From: a virus
Direction: 5' to 3' (one strand)
Virus record (IMG/VR): IMGVR_UViG_3300015245_000014
Span: 1-49,302 of that record
DNA length: 49,302 nt
The number at the start of each line of letters is the position of its first letter. Within the stretch, counting starts at the first letter, position 1. Below the pieces are notes generated by a model that made no database searches, was not told the origin of the DNA, and saw nothing but the letters and a program-made list of their open reading frames with translations. A program made the position numbers and the translations under genes. Positions 33,263 to 41,702 of the stretch are shown here, piece by piece.

Positions 33263-35371
33263 ATGGTTGAAACTTTTCAAGGTACCCCAGATTGGTATGG
33301 TGGATCAGAAGGAATAATAAAGAAATTAGTTGAAAGGGCAAGAAACGAATCCCTTGCTAATTACCAACCTTACAAGGGGCAAAGGATTGCACCATTCAAT
33401 CCTTTGCAAAATAATAGCTTTCGTTTAGCAGAACAGGAAGTGAATAACCCTCTTTATCCTCGTTTATATGGGGAGGCTGGAAATGCTATTCGTAATGCAT
33501 TGGGGGAAGATATTTCTCAAGTAGTTAATCCCTATATCCAATCAGCTACAGCCGATCCGACGGCAAATATTGGTCAATATATGAATCCTTATACAGAAAG
33601 GGTTGTTGATCAAATTTCACAATTAGGTAATCGAAACCTTCAGGAAAATATTTTGCCTAATATTAATACGAGATTTATAGGCGCGGGGCAATATGGGTCT
33701 AGTGGGCATCAAGACATTACTAACCGAGCCATTAGGGATACAACCTCCGGTATTGCTCAAGCTCAAGGGCAAGCATTGCAGGGAGGTTATAATACAGCTC
33801 TACAAACGGCAGTTGGTCAGCAGGAAAGAAATTTACAAGCAGGGCAATTAGCAGGATCAACTGCGGAACAAGATTTAAAAAATAAAATTATAGGGGCTGA
33901 TTCTTTACAAAACCTGGCATCAAACCAGCAGTCTCAAGCATTGAGGGGTTCGGCAATTTTAGGTCAATTGGGAGGGCAACAGCAACAACAAGCCCAGAAC
34001 CAGGCTAATACGGCTTATCAAGAGTTCCAGAATCAAAGGAATTATCCTTTCTTCCAAACGGCTCGTCTGAATGAAATTGCGAGGGGACTTCCTGTTAATA
34101 CACAGCAGTTCCACAATGTAAGTGGCCCACAGGCTCCTCAAGCCAGTTCATGGACACAAGGGGGAGGACTATTGGCAAGTGCAGCCGGTGCTTTCAATCA
34201 AAGACCTCAAGGATTTGCGGCTGGAGGAGCAGTTAAGAAACTAACTTCATATCGGCATTATGCGGCTGGAGGAGCAGCAACAAATCCTATCCAGGCAGGT
34301 GTTAATGATGCAATGGATACTGCAGAACTAAAATCTATGCGCGATGAAGCGGCTCGATTGCAAACCCCTCAAGTTGATCCATTTTGGGCTGCGATTGCAA
34401 GAGGCGGAGCATCTATTGCCGCTAACAGACAACCAGGCGTTCTTGCGGCCTTAGGACAAGGGATGCAAGAGGGATTAAATGAATATCAAGGCCAATTAGC
34501 GAATCAAGATAAACGTTCTCTTGGAAGCGCAAAAATCATGAATATGATTGATAACACGAGACGTTTGCAAGCTGACCGGGATCGCAGTCATCAATTAAAT
34601 TTAGAGAAGTTTTCTCAACATCAAAAAGAATTTGGGATGTCACACGGAGTACATCAAGCCCAATTAGGATTAGCACAGGAAAAGTTTGAATTAGATAAAC
34701 AACTTTATGAAGAGGGAAAAAAAGGTAAATCCACTCCTGATTTTTATAAAAAATCCAATGAGGCTGCGATAGAAGAAGCCCGAAAGTCTTTAAGCAGCCT
34801 TCCTGCACTAAAAAGTAACTTGAAGAATTTGAAAAAATTAGCTGATTCATTGGATACAGGTCCAGTCAGAGGAACGATAGCTAAAGGTAGCTCTACGGTA
34901 GGATCACTTCTTGGAATGGGTAAGGCTGAGGATATTGATAATTTTGACTCACTAACAAATCAATTGGTATTAGACTTGAGCAACCAGTTGAAAGGTTCAA
35001 CAGTAGCATTAGGTAAATTAAAAATTATTGAACAGTCCAAACCTCAGTTAACGAAAGTTAAAGGAGCAAACCAGGAAATTATTAATCACATGCAAGACCT
35101 GACAACGCTTGCTGAAGAAAAAGGTAGGTTCCTTAAAAAATCTCTTCAAAATGGTATAAATGCATTGGATGTAGAAGACGCCTTTAATCAATACGCAGAT
35201 GCTAAATTGGATTATGAAGAAAAAGAAGGTAAAAAATTCCCGAACAAACCAGAGGATTTTTTAGATGGAATGATATTTGAAAAAGGTATCCAATCCAGTG
35301 AGCCTAAGACGGAAGGAATAGACATTCAATCTATGTCTGAGGAAGAATTAAGGAAAATTGCAGGAGAATAA
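33263..35371 (+). CDS. internal virion / ejection protein 2, 702 aa
   Basis: The N-terminal region (YMNPYTERVVDQ, NINTRFIGAGQYGSSGHQ, then D-I-T-N-R-A-I-R-D-T) belongs to a family of large internal virion proteins of podoviruses. A Gln/Ala-rich helical middle (LGQLGGQQQQQAQNQANTAY) is followed by a short GG-A repeat (FAAGGAVKKL, YAAGGAATNP, about residues 319-345). A long coiled coil follows, ending in a helical domain (about 500-650). No transglycosylase motif was found. It is probably ejected with DNA. Confidence 0.7.
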   Translation: MVETFQGTPDWYGGSEGIIKKLVERARNESLANYQPYKGQRIAPFNPLQNNSFRLAEQEVNNPLYPRLYGEAGNAIRNALGEDISQVVNPYIQSATADPTANIGQYMNPYTERVVDQISQLGNRNLQENILPNINTRFIGAGQYGSSGHQDITNRAIRDTTSGIAQAQGQALQGGYNTALQTAVGQQERNLQAGQLAGSTAEQDLKNKIIGADSLQNLASNQQSQALRGSAILGQLGGQQQQQAQNQANTAYQEFQNQRNYPFFQTARLNEIARGLPVNTQQFHNVSGPQAPQASSWTQGGGLLASAAGAFNQRPQGFAAGGAVKKLTSYRHYAAGGAATNPIQAGVNDAMDTAELKSMRDEAARLQTPQVDPFWAAIARGGASIAANRQPGVLAALGQGMQEGLNEYQGQLANQDKRSLGSAKIMNMIDNTRRLQADRDRSHQLNLEKFSQHQKEFGMSHGVHQAQLGLAQEKFELDKQLYEEGKKGKSTPDFYKKSNEAAIEEARKSLSSLPALKSNLKNLKKLADSLDTGPVRGTIAKGSSTVGSLLGMGKAEDIDNFDSLTNQLVLDLSNQLKGSTVALGKLKIIEQSKPQLTKVKGANQEIINHMQDLTTLAEEKGRFLKKSLQNGINALDVEDAFNQYADAKLDYEEKEGKKFPNKPEDFLDGMIFEKGIQSSEPKTEGIDIQSMSEEELRKIAGE

Positions 35372-35372
35372 A

Positions 35373-37469
35373 ATGAATATCACTCCTGAAATGGCACGTG
35401 CAGAATTGCAAAGGCGACAATCTTTGTCTGGAAGTTCTTCATCAACTATTACCCCAGAAATGGCGCGTGCAGAGTTGGAAAGAAGAAAACTTTTAAATAG
35501 TTCTTCTCCGAAACCAGAGGCTTCTCAGGAAGAAGGATTTTTAGATTATGCAAAACGAGGGTTAGCAAGACATGCCAGAAATCTGGCCATTTCTCCATTA
35601 GATCAATTAGATTTTCTTGCAACTCCTGTGCGCGGTGCTCTTAATCTTGGAGCTAAAGCATTAGGAATGGATTATGAATTTAAACCTGTGGGAGAAGAAG
35701 TAGCTAAAGGGATTGATACCTTAACAGGCGGATATACAGCGCCACGAACACCCCAAGAAAAAACATCCGCAGAGTTTGTGCGCGGAGCCGGTGCAGTTCC
35801 AAGTGGGTTTGCGCTTGGAACCGTACTCAAAAATATTAAAAATGCACCGAATGCCATTAAATCTTTAGGGGATTTTTATAGAGGATCAAATGTAATTAAT
35901 CCTACAAATGTACTTACCGCTGGAGCCGTACCAGCGATAATACAATCCACCCTTAATGAAAATCCTGAAAATGTAGGAGAAGCAGTAGGAAAAGGAGTTG
36001 CTGGTGGGGTAGCAATTCCTTTAGCTCAGGGACTTCTCAGCACATTAACAAAAAAGGGAAGGACTTCCGCCGCAGCAAGAACAGGCGAATTTTTCAAGAT
36101 TAATCCGGAAGCCGTAGAAAATTTTGAGAGAGCAGGCGTAACCCCCACACTTCCTGATGTATCAAAAGGAAAAATACCAAAACTGGCTATTTCCACATTG
36201 GAAAATACCCCTCTATCTTCTGATCCCATAATAAAGGCAAGGAATCTGCAAAGGGAGGAAATTTTATCTCAATTAGGCCAAGGGGATTTTGGAAAGAATT
36301 TAAGTAGGGGAGAAGCTGGTAAGCTTGCCGTCAAAGGTGCTAGGGAATACCAAAAAGGCAAACAAAAAGAATTCAGTTCAATGTTTTCTAAAGTGGAAAA
36401 GGATATTGAAAGTTTAGGTGATGATACAATTGGCCTTGAAAATACCAATAAATATTTTGACAGTTTATTAAAGAATATTAAAACCAAATCCCAGCAAAAG
36501 AGGTTTGAGTCTTCACCTTTAGGTAAAATGTATGTTGATCTGTATGAAACTGCTCAGCAAAATGGAGGGAAGATTCCTTACCATGATATGAAGGAAAGAT
36601 TAGATCATATTAATGATATGATTACAACACATGGGCAAATAGGGAAGGTAACTCAAGGAAAATTAAAACAATTTTCTTCAACCATTTCAAAGGATATAGA
36701 AGATTCCCTAGATCCAAGGTTTAAGGGATTAGGAGATGAGTCATATAAAAATTGGAAAGAAGCCAAAAAGTATTATGCACAATATGCACAGGAAGATATC
36801 CCCAAACTTAATGAACTTTATAAAAAAGATAAAAAGGGAGCAACTGACTCTTTTATTGATATTATCACAAATCAAAAGAAAGGTGCAGAGAAAGCTAAAA
36901 TTGCTCTTCAGGGACTTTCCCATCCAGATCAAATTGATCTTACAGATGCAATTCATAAGCATTTAGGTCGCAAAACGGATGGTACATTTAGCCCTTTAAA
37001 ATGGTCACGTGAATTTAAAGCATTAGAACCCGAAGCACAGAAGATTCTCTTATCTCCTATGAATGAAGGCAACCGTGAGAAAATAAAATATATTTCAGAT
37101 GTTATGGATCATCTTAAATCTACATTGGAAGAAGCTAATACATCTAAGACAGCATATCATACTGCATTGGGCGCTTTAGGAACGGCGGCATATCATGGCA
37201 CCACAAGCCTAATTAGTGGAAATCCCTATCCAATTGCCAAATTAGCAACTGGTCTTTTTATGGGACGCTTAATATCTGATAAAATTATGACTAACCCTAA
37301 ATTCATAAATTGGATGTATAAGGGAATGAAAGCAAAAAACATGGATCATTTTGAGAGGAATTTAAGCCGAATACCTAAAATTGGTAAATTAACCAAGGCT
37401 CTTCAGAGGTCAGCTCAAACATTCCAACATGATCTTAGTTCTGCAAGGAATGAAAAAGAAAAGGAATGA
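35373..37469 (+). CDS. internal virion / ejection protein 3, 698 aa
   Basis: Starts with two copies of ITPEMARAELQRR / ITPEMARAELERR (residues 2-14 and about 25-37), a short motif found at the ends of phage internal proteins. It continues with an amphipathic Ala/Gly region (about 50-230) and then long charged helices to the end. TEM-like hydrophobic segments at about 594-632 (ALGALGTAAYHGTTSLISGN) could insert in membrane. I start at ATG 35373, preceded by AGGAG, not at the TTG 15 bp upstream. It probably forms the DNA channel with the two preceding proteins. Confidence 0.7.
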   Translation: MNITPEMARAELQRRQSLSGSSSSTITPEMARAELERRKLLNSSSPKPEASQEEGFLDYAKRGLARHARNLAISPLDQLDFLATPVRGALNLGAKALGMDYEFKPVGEEVAKGIDTLTGGYTAPRTPQEKTSAEFVRGAGAVPSGFALGTVLKNIKNAPNAIKSLGDFYRGSNVINPTNVLTAGAVPAIIQSTLNENPENVGEAVGKGVAGGVAIPLAQGLLSTLTKKGRTSAAARTGEFFKINPEAVENFERAGVTPTLPDVSKGKIPKLAISTLENTPLSSDPIIKARNLQREEILSQLGQGDFGKNLSRGEAGKLAVKGAREYQKGKQKEFSSMFSKVEKDIESLGDDTIGLENTNKYFDSLLKNIKTKSQQKRFESSPLGKMYVDLYETAQQNGGKIPYHDMKERLDHINDMITTHGQIGKVTQGKLKQFSSTISKDIEDSLDPRFKGLGDESYKNWKEAKKYYAQYAQEDIPKLNELYKKDKKGATDSFIDIITNQKKGAEKAKIALQGLSHPDQIDLTDAIHKHLGRKTDGTFSPLKWSREFKALEPEAQKILLSPMNEGNREKIKYISDVMDHLKSTLEEANTSKTAYHTALGALGTAAYHGTTSLISGNPYPIAKLATGLFMGRLISDKIMTNPKFINWMYKGMKAKNMDHFERNLSRIPKIGKLTKALQRSAQTFQHDLSSARNEKEKE

Positions 37470-37510
37470 TAAATGATTATGTCGGAAAATTGTTTTCGAA
37501 AGAGAATCGT

Positions 37511-37642
37511 ATGTCAACGATTCGAGGAATTATATTAGTAGTATGTTCTGTTCTCTATGTTCTGTGCGATGATCATACAGATAAGATTATCACGGCTGTA
37601 ATGAGTATTCTGGCTCTGGATAATTTCGCACGGGCCAAATAG
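37511..37642 (+). CDS. small two-helix membrane protein, holin candidate, 43 aa
   Basis: ATG 37511 encodes MSTIRGIILVVCSVLYVLCD, a short polar turn (DHTDK) and a second hydrophobic stretch (IITAVMSILALDNFARAK). It is a small membrane protein directly after the ejection genes, where podoviruses often place lysis genes. An AAAGAGAA motif lies 4 bp upstream. A holin role is inferred from size, topology and position only. Confidence 0.5.
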   Translation: MSTIRGIILVVCSVLYVLCDDHTDKIITAVMSILALDNFARAK

Positions 37643-37725
37643 ATAAAATTTTATAGATATAGGGTGCAATCTATACTATAAAAAGTATGTGTGAATTGGT
37701 TATCCATTATTTTTAGGATGAAACA

Positions 37726-37842
37726 ATGAATAAATTAAATCGTGTTCTTTTTATTTCAGTATGGGCTATGGCGTTTGGGGTTTTATGGTTTTGTCTATCT
37801 GGTTGTGCAATGCCTATCTATGAAAATATATCAAATAAATAG
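37726..37842 (+). CDS. small lipoprotein, 38 aa
   Basis: ATG 37726 (AGGATGAAACA upstream) starts MNKLNRVLFISVWAMAFGVL followed by WFCLSGC. The LSGC sequence is a classic lipobox, so Cys27 would be lipidated and only about 12 residues remain (CAMPIYENISNK). It follows the holin candidate, which recalls the outer-membrane spanin component Rz1, but it is shorter than usual and no inner-membrane partner was identified. Confidence 0.6.
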   Translation: MNKLNRVLFISVWAMAFGVLWFCLSGCAMPIYENISNK

Positions 37843-37880
37843 ATATTCTATGGATAGAACAGTTTGAATTTGATATTAGA

Positions 37881-37947
37881 AAAAATGAGTGGCTGTGATT
37901 TTCGCCTGTACCTGAAAAGCCATTTGAACATCTTGCCACTCATTTTT
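37881..37947. terminator. long hairpin, bidirectional terminator at end of late genes
   Basis: AAAAATGAGTGGC (37881-37893) and GCCACTCATTTTT (37935-37947) are perfect 13-bp inverted repeats around a 41-base loop that itself can pair (TTTTC/GAAAA). A T-run ends each strand's stem. It lies between the last rightward late gene and the converging leftward gene at 37981. Confidence 0.75.
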
Positions 37948-37980
37948 AGATATCGTTATCACCGTAACGTATATAGGATA

Positions 37981-38343
37981 TCATAAAAACCTTGACCAAA
38001 AAGACTTTTTTTCAAATTTATTATTAATTTTAAGATCATATATTTGAACTGCGATACTGGCGAGTTGAGTTGTGATATCTTCCAGCCTTCTATCGATACT
38101 AAATATTAGCGCTTGGTCAACGATACCTTTCAGATTTGGAAATGGATCATCTTTAATAGATTTTGATAGGTTATCATTCCCAGCTTCTTTTAATACAATG
38201 GGATGATTTTCATCCAATCCCTCAATTAATTCTCCCAACCATTTGCCAATATTTTTTTTTGCTTTCTTAGCTAATTTTTTCGCCTTATCTTTTGCTTCAT
38301 CAGGCATATCTAATACAGCCCATATATTTTTCTTATCGTTCAT
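37981..38343 (-). CDS. hypothetical helical protein with alphaproteobacterial-type motif, 120 aa
   Basis: The N-terminal part IWAVLDMPDEAKDKAKKLAK, then KAKKNIGKWLGELIEG, resembles the short helical motif 'A-x-x-A-x-x-x-G-x-x-x-G-E-W-L-x-x-x-I' common in alphaproteobacterial plasmid and regulatory proteins. The rest is helical (SIDRRLEDITTQLASIAVQI), with a basic, aromatic end. It has its own strong promoter (38387-38415) and GTAGGAG before its ATG. It is a single-gene transcript opposite to its neighbours, so it may be expressed in lysogens. Confidence 0.65.
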   Translation of the reverse strand: MNDKKNIWAVLDMPDEAKDKAKKLAKKAKKNIGKWLGELIEGLDENHPIVLKEAGNDNLSKSIKDDPFPNLKGIVDQALIFSIDRRLEDITTQLASIAVQIYDLKINNKFEKKSFWSRFL

Positions 38344-38386
38344 TATTTCTCCTACATATTTTTTGGATATTGTTTAAACATCATGG

Positions 38387-38415
38387 CTTATAGCATCCCT
38401 ATATTTCTTTGTCAA
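38387..38415 (-). promoter_or_regulatory. sigma70-type promoter for the leftward gene at 37981-38343
   Basis: On the minus strand TTGACA (38415-38410), a 17-bp spacer and TATAAG (38392-38387) form a near-consensus promoter 44 bp before the ATG at 38343. The rest of the gap to 38596 is very AT-rich (divergent from the 38597 gene), and I see no other element in it. Confidence 0.7.
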
Positions 38416-38596
38416 AGTTATAATTTTTCTTATAAAAAATGTATTTTATACCCCTAATTTAAATAGGTAATTAATATATTTAATCTAAAATAAATATTGA
38501 ATTAATATAAACTTTTATATTTAAATTATTGTTGATTTTAACATTCGATTCCTCTATATGTGATAAAAAATAGCATAAGTTTAACTTTGGATTTAT

Positions 38597-38971
38597 ATGT
38601 TTATTGAATTATCAGATGATGTGATCATTAACACAAGTAATATAGACCATATATTTAGTCTCCATAAATGTATGGAATCGGAGGGCATGGAATTTGTCGT
38701 AATTTTCTCTGGTAAAGTACCATTGGAAATTAACATGGATGATTATAATCAAATATTTAATGTTATAAAAAATTCTACAGATATTTTTCATATTTTAGAG
38801 GATGGTCAAATTATTAACATCCTTCATATAAGTTATATATGGTGTATAAAAAATAACCTATCGACTTATCAAGTAAGATTTAAGGGCACTCATTCCGTGG
38901 ATATTCTTCAAACGGATTTAATTAACATACAAAAAAAAATGTGGGAGGCGAACACGATTTATGAGGTATGA
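38597..38971 (+). CDS. hypothetical protein with internal duplication, 124 aa
   Basis: Two halves of about 55 residues share the order beta-beta-beta-helix. The first runs FIELSDDVIINTSNIDHIFS ... FVVIFSGKVPLEINMDDYNQ, and the second FHILEDGQIINILHISYIWC ... QVRFKGTHSVDILQTDL. This is a duplicated small beta domain of unknown function. It overlaps the next gene by 11 bp. Both lie alone on the plus strand between leftward genes and end at a strong terminator. Confidence 0.65.
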   Translation: MFIELSDDVIINTSNIDHIFSLHKCMESEGMEFVVIFSGKVPLEINMDDYNQIFNVIKNSTDIFHILEDGQIINILHISYIWCIKNNLSTYQVRFKGTHSVDILQTDLINIQKKMWEANTIYEV

Positions 38972-39350
38972 AAATAATATTTTAAATGAAGCCATAGCAG
39001 ACAAGAAAAAATTCTATGATATCTTTATCATGGCTGTAAAATTAATGAATAATTCTTATAGAGATGAATATAGTTTTTATACAGAGGAGGCATTGGAATT
39101 ATATAAAGAAATGTCTCCTGTATTGATCCAGATGGGATATTCATACGATATGCATATAGATCAACCAGGTTTTAGAATGACTTTACTTCATATAATGTCT
39201 ATCGTGTGGATGTTACAAGAAAAGGATAAAAATTCAGACCATATTCCTGAAGTCAGGGAATTCGAAGGCGATAATGTAATAGATTTTTTCAAATATAAAA
39301 ATAAGAGTAATGGAAATAATATTACCGCTTTAAAAAACACGAGGGCATAA
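38961..39350 (+). CDS. hypothetical helical protein, 129 aa
   Basis: Not recognised. The first 95 residues are helical (NNILNEAIADKKKFYDIFIM and YTEEALELYKEMSPVLIQMG), and the end is charged. It is coupled by overlap to the preceding gene and is followed within 10 bp by a bidirectional terminator. The two genes make a small separate operon next to the recombinase, a common place for accessory (morphon) genes. Confidence 0.6.
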   Translation: MRYENNILNEAIADKKKFYDIFIMAVKLMNNSYRDEYSFYTEEALELYKEMSPVLIQMGYSYDMHIDQPGFRMTLLHIMSIVWMLQEKDKNSDHIPEVREFEGDNVIDFFKYKNKSNGNNITALKNTRA

Positions 39351-39356
39351 GGCATA

Positions 39357-39388
39357 AAAAAGCCGTACCTTCGTAGATACGGCTTTTT
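39357..39388. terminator. bidirectional intrinsic terminator
   Basis: AAAAAGCCGTA (39357-39367) pairs perfectly with TACGGCTTTTT (39378-39388) around a 10-base loop. It separates the rightward gene ending at 39350 from the leftward operon ending at 39395. Confidence 0.88.
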
Positions 39389-39394
39389 GTTTTA

Positions 39395-39661
39395 TTAGAT
39401 AAATCCAATGGATGTAAGGTATCCAAAATAAATTAATCCAGATGATGTACTTACCTTGATTGTTATGCAGTGGTCATCTAAAGATATATCCACATAAAAT
39501 AACATATCCGGAAAGTCTTGATAAAATCCCAATTGGTAGGGGAGTATCCCCAACCTGCAAAGCTGAGCTAAACTCATATATAATTTTATTCTTCTCGAAA
39601 CATATCTTATAAAATGTCTCTTGGCTTTTATCATCTTCGAACTATAAAATTCGTGATGCAA
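39395..39661 (-). CDS. hypothetical protein, 88 aa
   Basis: Not recognised. A basic N-terminal helical region (MIKAKRHFIRYVSRRIKLYM) is followed by a beta region (MLFYVDISLDDHCITIKVST). The frame opens with TTG at 39661; the first ATG is at 39634 and would give 79 residues. It is last in the leftward operon, just before the terminator. Translation is less certain because the ribosome binding site is weak. Confidence 0.45.
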   Translation of the reverse strand: MHHEFYSSKMIKAKRHFIRYVSRRIKLYMSLAQLCRLGILPYQLGFYQDFPDMLFYVDISLDDHCITIKVSTSSGLIYFGYLTSIGFI

Positions 39662-39676
39662 ATTGGGTGGGTGTCG

Positions 39677-40171
39677 TCATCCTTCCAGATTAAATTTAAT
39701 TTGTTTTAGTTTTTGATGAGAGGTGGTTAAATCAGCATTCTCTATCTCAAACTTCATTATATGTTTTAAATCCTTTATAAGCTGATCATTTGGCTTACTG
39801 GCTTTTTTCACCGCTTCTTTTTTTGCCGCCTCAATGTGCTCTTCCACTAATTCATTTGTTAATCCATAGGCATCAAATATATTAAATAAGTGACTTTGAA
39901 TCGAATACAATATATTAGGTACGTCCATTGAAGCAAGAAGCATCTTGTAATGGTCTGGATTACCAGTAATTAAATAACTCATCCTTTTTAAGGATTCTAC
40001 GGAGGCTGCCACTTCATCAGCATATTGTTTCATATCATTTTCTATTTTATATAGGTTAATATTGGGAGCGGATATGGCCTCTTCTTTAATTTTTTGCATA
40101 CTTTGGGAGCTATTAATTAGACCAAACATAACAAAAACAAATAAACTGAAGATAAAAATAATTTTACGCAT
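39677..40171 (-). CDS. putative secreted helical protein, 164 aa
   Basis: A clear Sec signal peptide (MRKIIFIFSLFVFVMFGLIN, then SSQS-MQ) is followed by an all-helical mature protein of about 135 residues with no cysteines. AAGGAG lies 7 bp before the ATG. The gap between it and the recombinase (40172-40310) contains the TTTAAAATTTTATA motif (40255-40268), so it may be transcribed separately. Because the gene sits beside the integrase, an exported lysogenic-conversion factor is possible, but this is speculation. Confidence 0.65.
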   Translation of the reverse strand: MRKIIFIFSLFVFVMFGLINSSQSMQKIKEEAISAPNINLYKIENDMKQYADEVAASVESLKRMSYLITGNPDHYKMLLASMDVPNILYSIQSHLFNIFDAYGLTNELVEEHIEAAKKEAVKKASKPNDQLIKDLKHIMKFEIENADLTTSHQKLKQIKFNLEG

Positions 40172-40310
40172 TCTAAAACTCCTTTCCAGACAATATTAAG
40201 CACCCTTAATGGTGCACATTTATCATACACCATAACATCAATAAATAAAATAGATTTAAAATTTTATATATAAGGATAATTAATATTGGTATCAAACAAG
40301 AGCACGTTAA

Positions 40311-40922
40311 TCAGTTAAAGATAGAATTATCGTTGATACTTTTGAATCTATTGGCAGCCATGTGTGTGTATAATTCTGTAGAAGAGACACGAACATGTCT
40401 TAGCAAATCTCTTATTTTTAACAGGTGAACATCATTGTTGGCAAGGAAAGTACCACGGGAATGCCTGAGCATATGAGGAGTAAAAGGAAAATCAAATCCC
40501 GCAATCTCACCAAGATTTAATGTTAACTTATAAAAGTTTGGACGCTCAAACTTTGTGCCCCATCTGCTGGATGTAAATACATATTTATGATCTTCCCTAA
40601 AATTGTTATTAGCATATTGGGCTTTGTCTCTCTGATTTTTCAATTCGAGGAGTAGTGTTTTTTCCATTTCCCATAGGGGCTGTAGTGAATCTTTCCCCCC
40701 TTTTTGACCTTTGGTAGATATAACATTGTTTTTAAAATCAATCTCTTCCCATTTTAGGCTGCATACTTCTGCTGCACGATAGGCATGCATATAGGTAACA
40801 AGTACTAAAGTCTTGTTTCGTAAAGGAAAAGGAGTCTCATTACAAGCCTCAAGGACTTGTTCTATCTCATTTTCGTAGAGGAATTTTCGTTCTTTTTTAT
40901 GTATCTTTTTCGGATTCGTCAT
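40311..40922 (-). CDS. short tyrosine recombinase (FimB/FimE-like), 203 aa
   Basis: The catalytic set is complete: R49 in AYRAAEVCSL, a Lys in KGQKGGK (71-77), H150-x2-R153 in HMLRHSRGTF, H176 in LLRHVRVS and the Tyr185 nucleophile in STELYTHM. There is no arm-binding or core-binding domain. At 203 residues it matches the FimB/FimE class (about 200), while ordinary phage integrases are 330-400. It would catalyse site-specific integration or inversion. It is at the distal end of the leftward operon like lambda int, and overlaps the preceding gene by 26 bp. Confidence 0.85.
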   Translation of the reverse strand: MTNPKKIHKKERKFLYENEIEQVLEACNETPFPLRNKTLVLVTYMHAYRAAEVCSLKWEEIDFKNNVISTKGQKGGKDSLQPLWEMEKTLLLELKNQRDKAQYANNNFREDHKYVFTSSRWGTKFERPNFYKLTLNLGEIAGFDFPFTPHMLRHSRGTFLANNDVHLLKIRDLLRHVRVSSTELYTHMAANRFKSINDNSIFN

Positions 40923-41217
40923 TGTAATTATATATTACTCCAAAAGATTTGCCCTCACCAAAATCGATGACTTCATATCCAAAAGTCCCATCACTAACGG
41001 GAAGGATATGAAGGAAGTCTTCACAAGTTAAGTCAGTTTGTAAATCCTGATAGAAATAATAGAAATAAATTGTTAACCATAAGGATATCCCTACTATCCA
41101 TGAAATCAACGATTTATAAGTAAAAATATCAAATCTTAAGAAGATTTCACTAATAATTACAAAAAATAAAGTATAATATATAATATTAAATAAAGTATGT
41201 TTGATTTTTGTCTTCAT
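40897..41217 (-). CDS. membrane protein upstream of recombinase, 106 aa
   Basis: Two transmembrane segments (about 7-26 and 34-54: FNIIYYTLFFVIISEIFL and SLISWIVGISLWLTIYFYYF) are followed by a 50-residue acidic cytoplasmic or periplasmic tail ending in NDESEKDT. I start at ATG 41217 (AAAGG upstream); the frame is open 20 codons further, but those lie over the neighbouring gene. Function unknown. Confidence 0.6.
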   Translation of the reverse strand: MKTKIKHTLFNIIYYTLFFVIISEIFLRFDIFTYKSLISWIVGISLWLTIYFYYFYQDLQTDLTCEDFLHILPVSDGTFGYEVIDFGEGKSFGVIYNYNDESEKDT

Positions 41218-41233
41218 TTTTAACAACCTTTGT

Positions 41234-41446
41234 CTATGAAATACCATAGTCATCAAGCATATTATTGAATTCATCACGAATAAGGATCAATGCATCTTGA
41301 CGGGTCAATATATTTTCTGGCATGCCGTGCTTATAATAATTGCGCAATCTTTGTTTAAAATCTTCTATAAAGCACATGTAATCGGATGCTTTCGCATGAA
41401 CAATTAATTCATCTTTATCCTCGCATGTGATTGTTAGATGGTACAT
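41234..41446 (-). CDS. hypothetical protein, 70 aa
   Basis: Not recognised. A beta strand pair (MYHLTITCEDKDELIVHAKA) followed by two helices (SDYMCFIEDFKQRLRNYYKH, ALILIRDEFNNMLDDYGIS) suggests a small compact domain of a beta-beta-alpha-alpha order. It is one of a row of small genes in the leftward operon, separated from its neighbours by 12-20 bp. Confidence 0.6.
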   Translation of the reverse strand: MYHLTITCEDKDELIVHAKASDYMCFIEDFKQRLRNYYKHGMPENILTRQDALILIRDEFNNMLDDYGIS

Positions 41447-41458
41447 ATATTTTTATTC

Positions 41459-41653
41459 CTATTCTTCGTTAAAAAACATTCCCCCATCAAATTGAGGGGA
41501 TAAGTCAGGTTGAGGATGAATGTTTTCCCCCCATACCGTTGTACCGTTCTCCCCACTGCACAAAACATCTCCTGGTTTCCCCCTATGAGGAATTTCTTCA
41601 GAAGAAGGAGGGTAATACCATACAATTTTCTTTTCATTATAGGGATGGGGCAT
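41459..41653 (-). CDS. hypothetical protein, 64 aa, phage small early gene
   Basis: Pro/Gly/Trp-rich (IVWYYPPSSEEIPHRGKPGD ... NGTTVWGENIHPQPDL). AGGA lies 7 bp before the ATG inside a repeated leader (41661-41687). I prefer this frame to the overlapping 41434-41637 frame because of that ribosome binding site and the start position. Function unknown. Confidence 0.55.
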   Translation of the reverse strand: MPHPYNEKKIVWYYPPSSEEIPHRGKPGDVLCSGENGTTVWGENIHPQPDLSPQFDGGMFFNEE

Positions 41654-41660
41654 TGTTTTA

Positions 41661-41687
41661 TCCTAAATTTTTATCATTCATGTTTAT
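41661..41687 (-). repeat. conserved 27-bp translation-leader repeat (copy A of 3)
   Basis: Minus strand ATAAACATGAATGATAAAAA-TTTAGGA, placed 8 bp before the ATG at 41653. Copies B (42043-42069) and C (42585-42611) differ at one or two bases. Each contains the ribosome binding site of the next gene. In copies A and C the sequence also encodes a start (ATG-AAT-GAT-AAA-AAT-TTA-GGA/G, MNDKNLG). Confidence 0.75.
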
Positions 41688-41702
41688 TACATAAATTACA
41701 TC

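Noticed and set aside
41434-41637. Overlapping minus-strand frame of 67 codons
   Set aside because: It covers the same DNA as the 41459-41653 gene, lacks a ribosome binding site and has a less gene-like composition.
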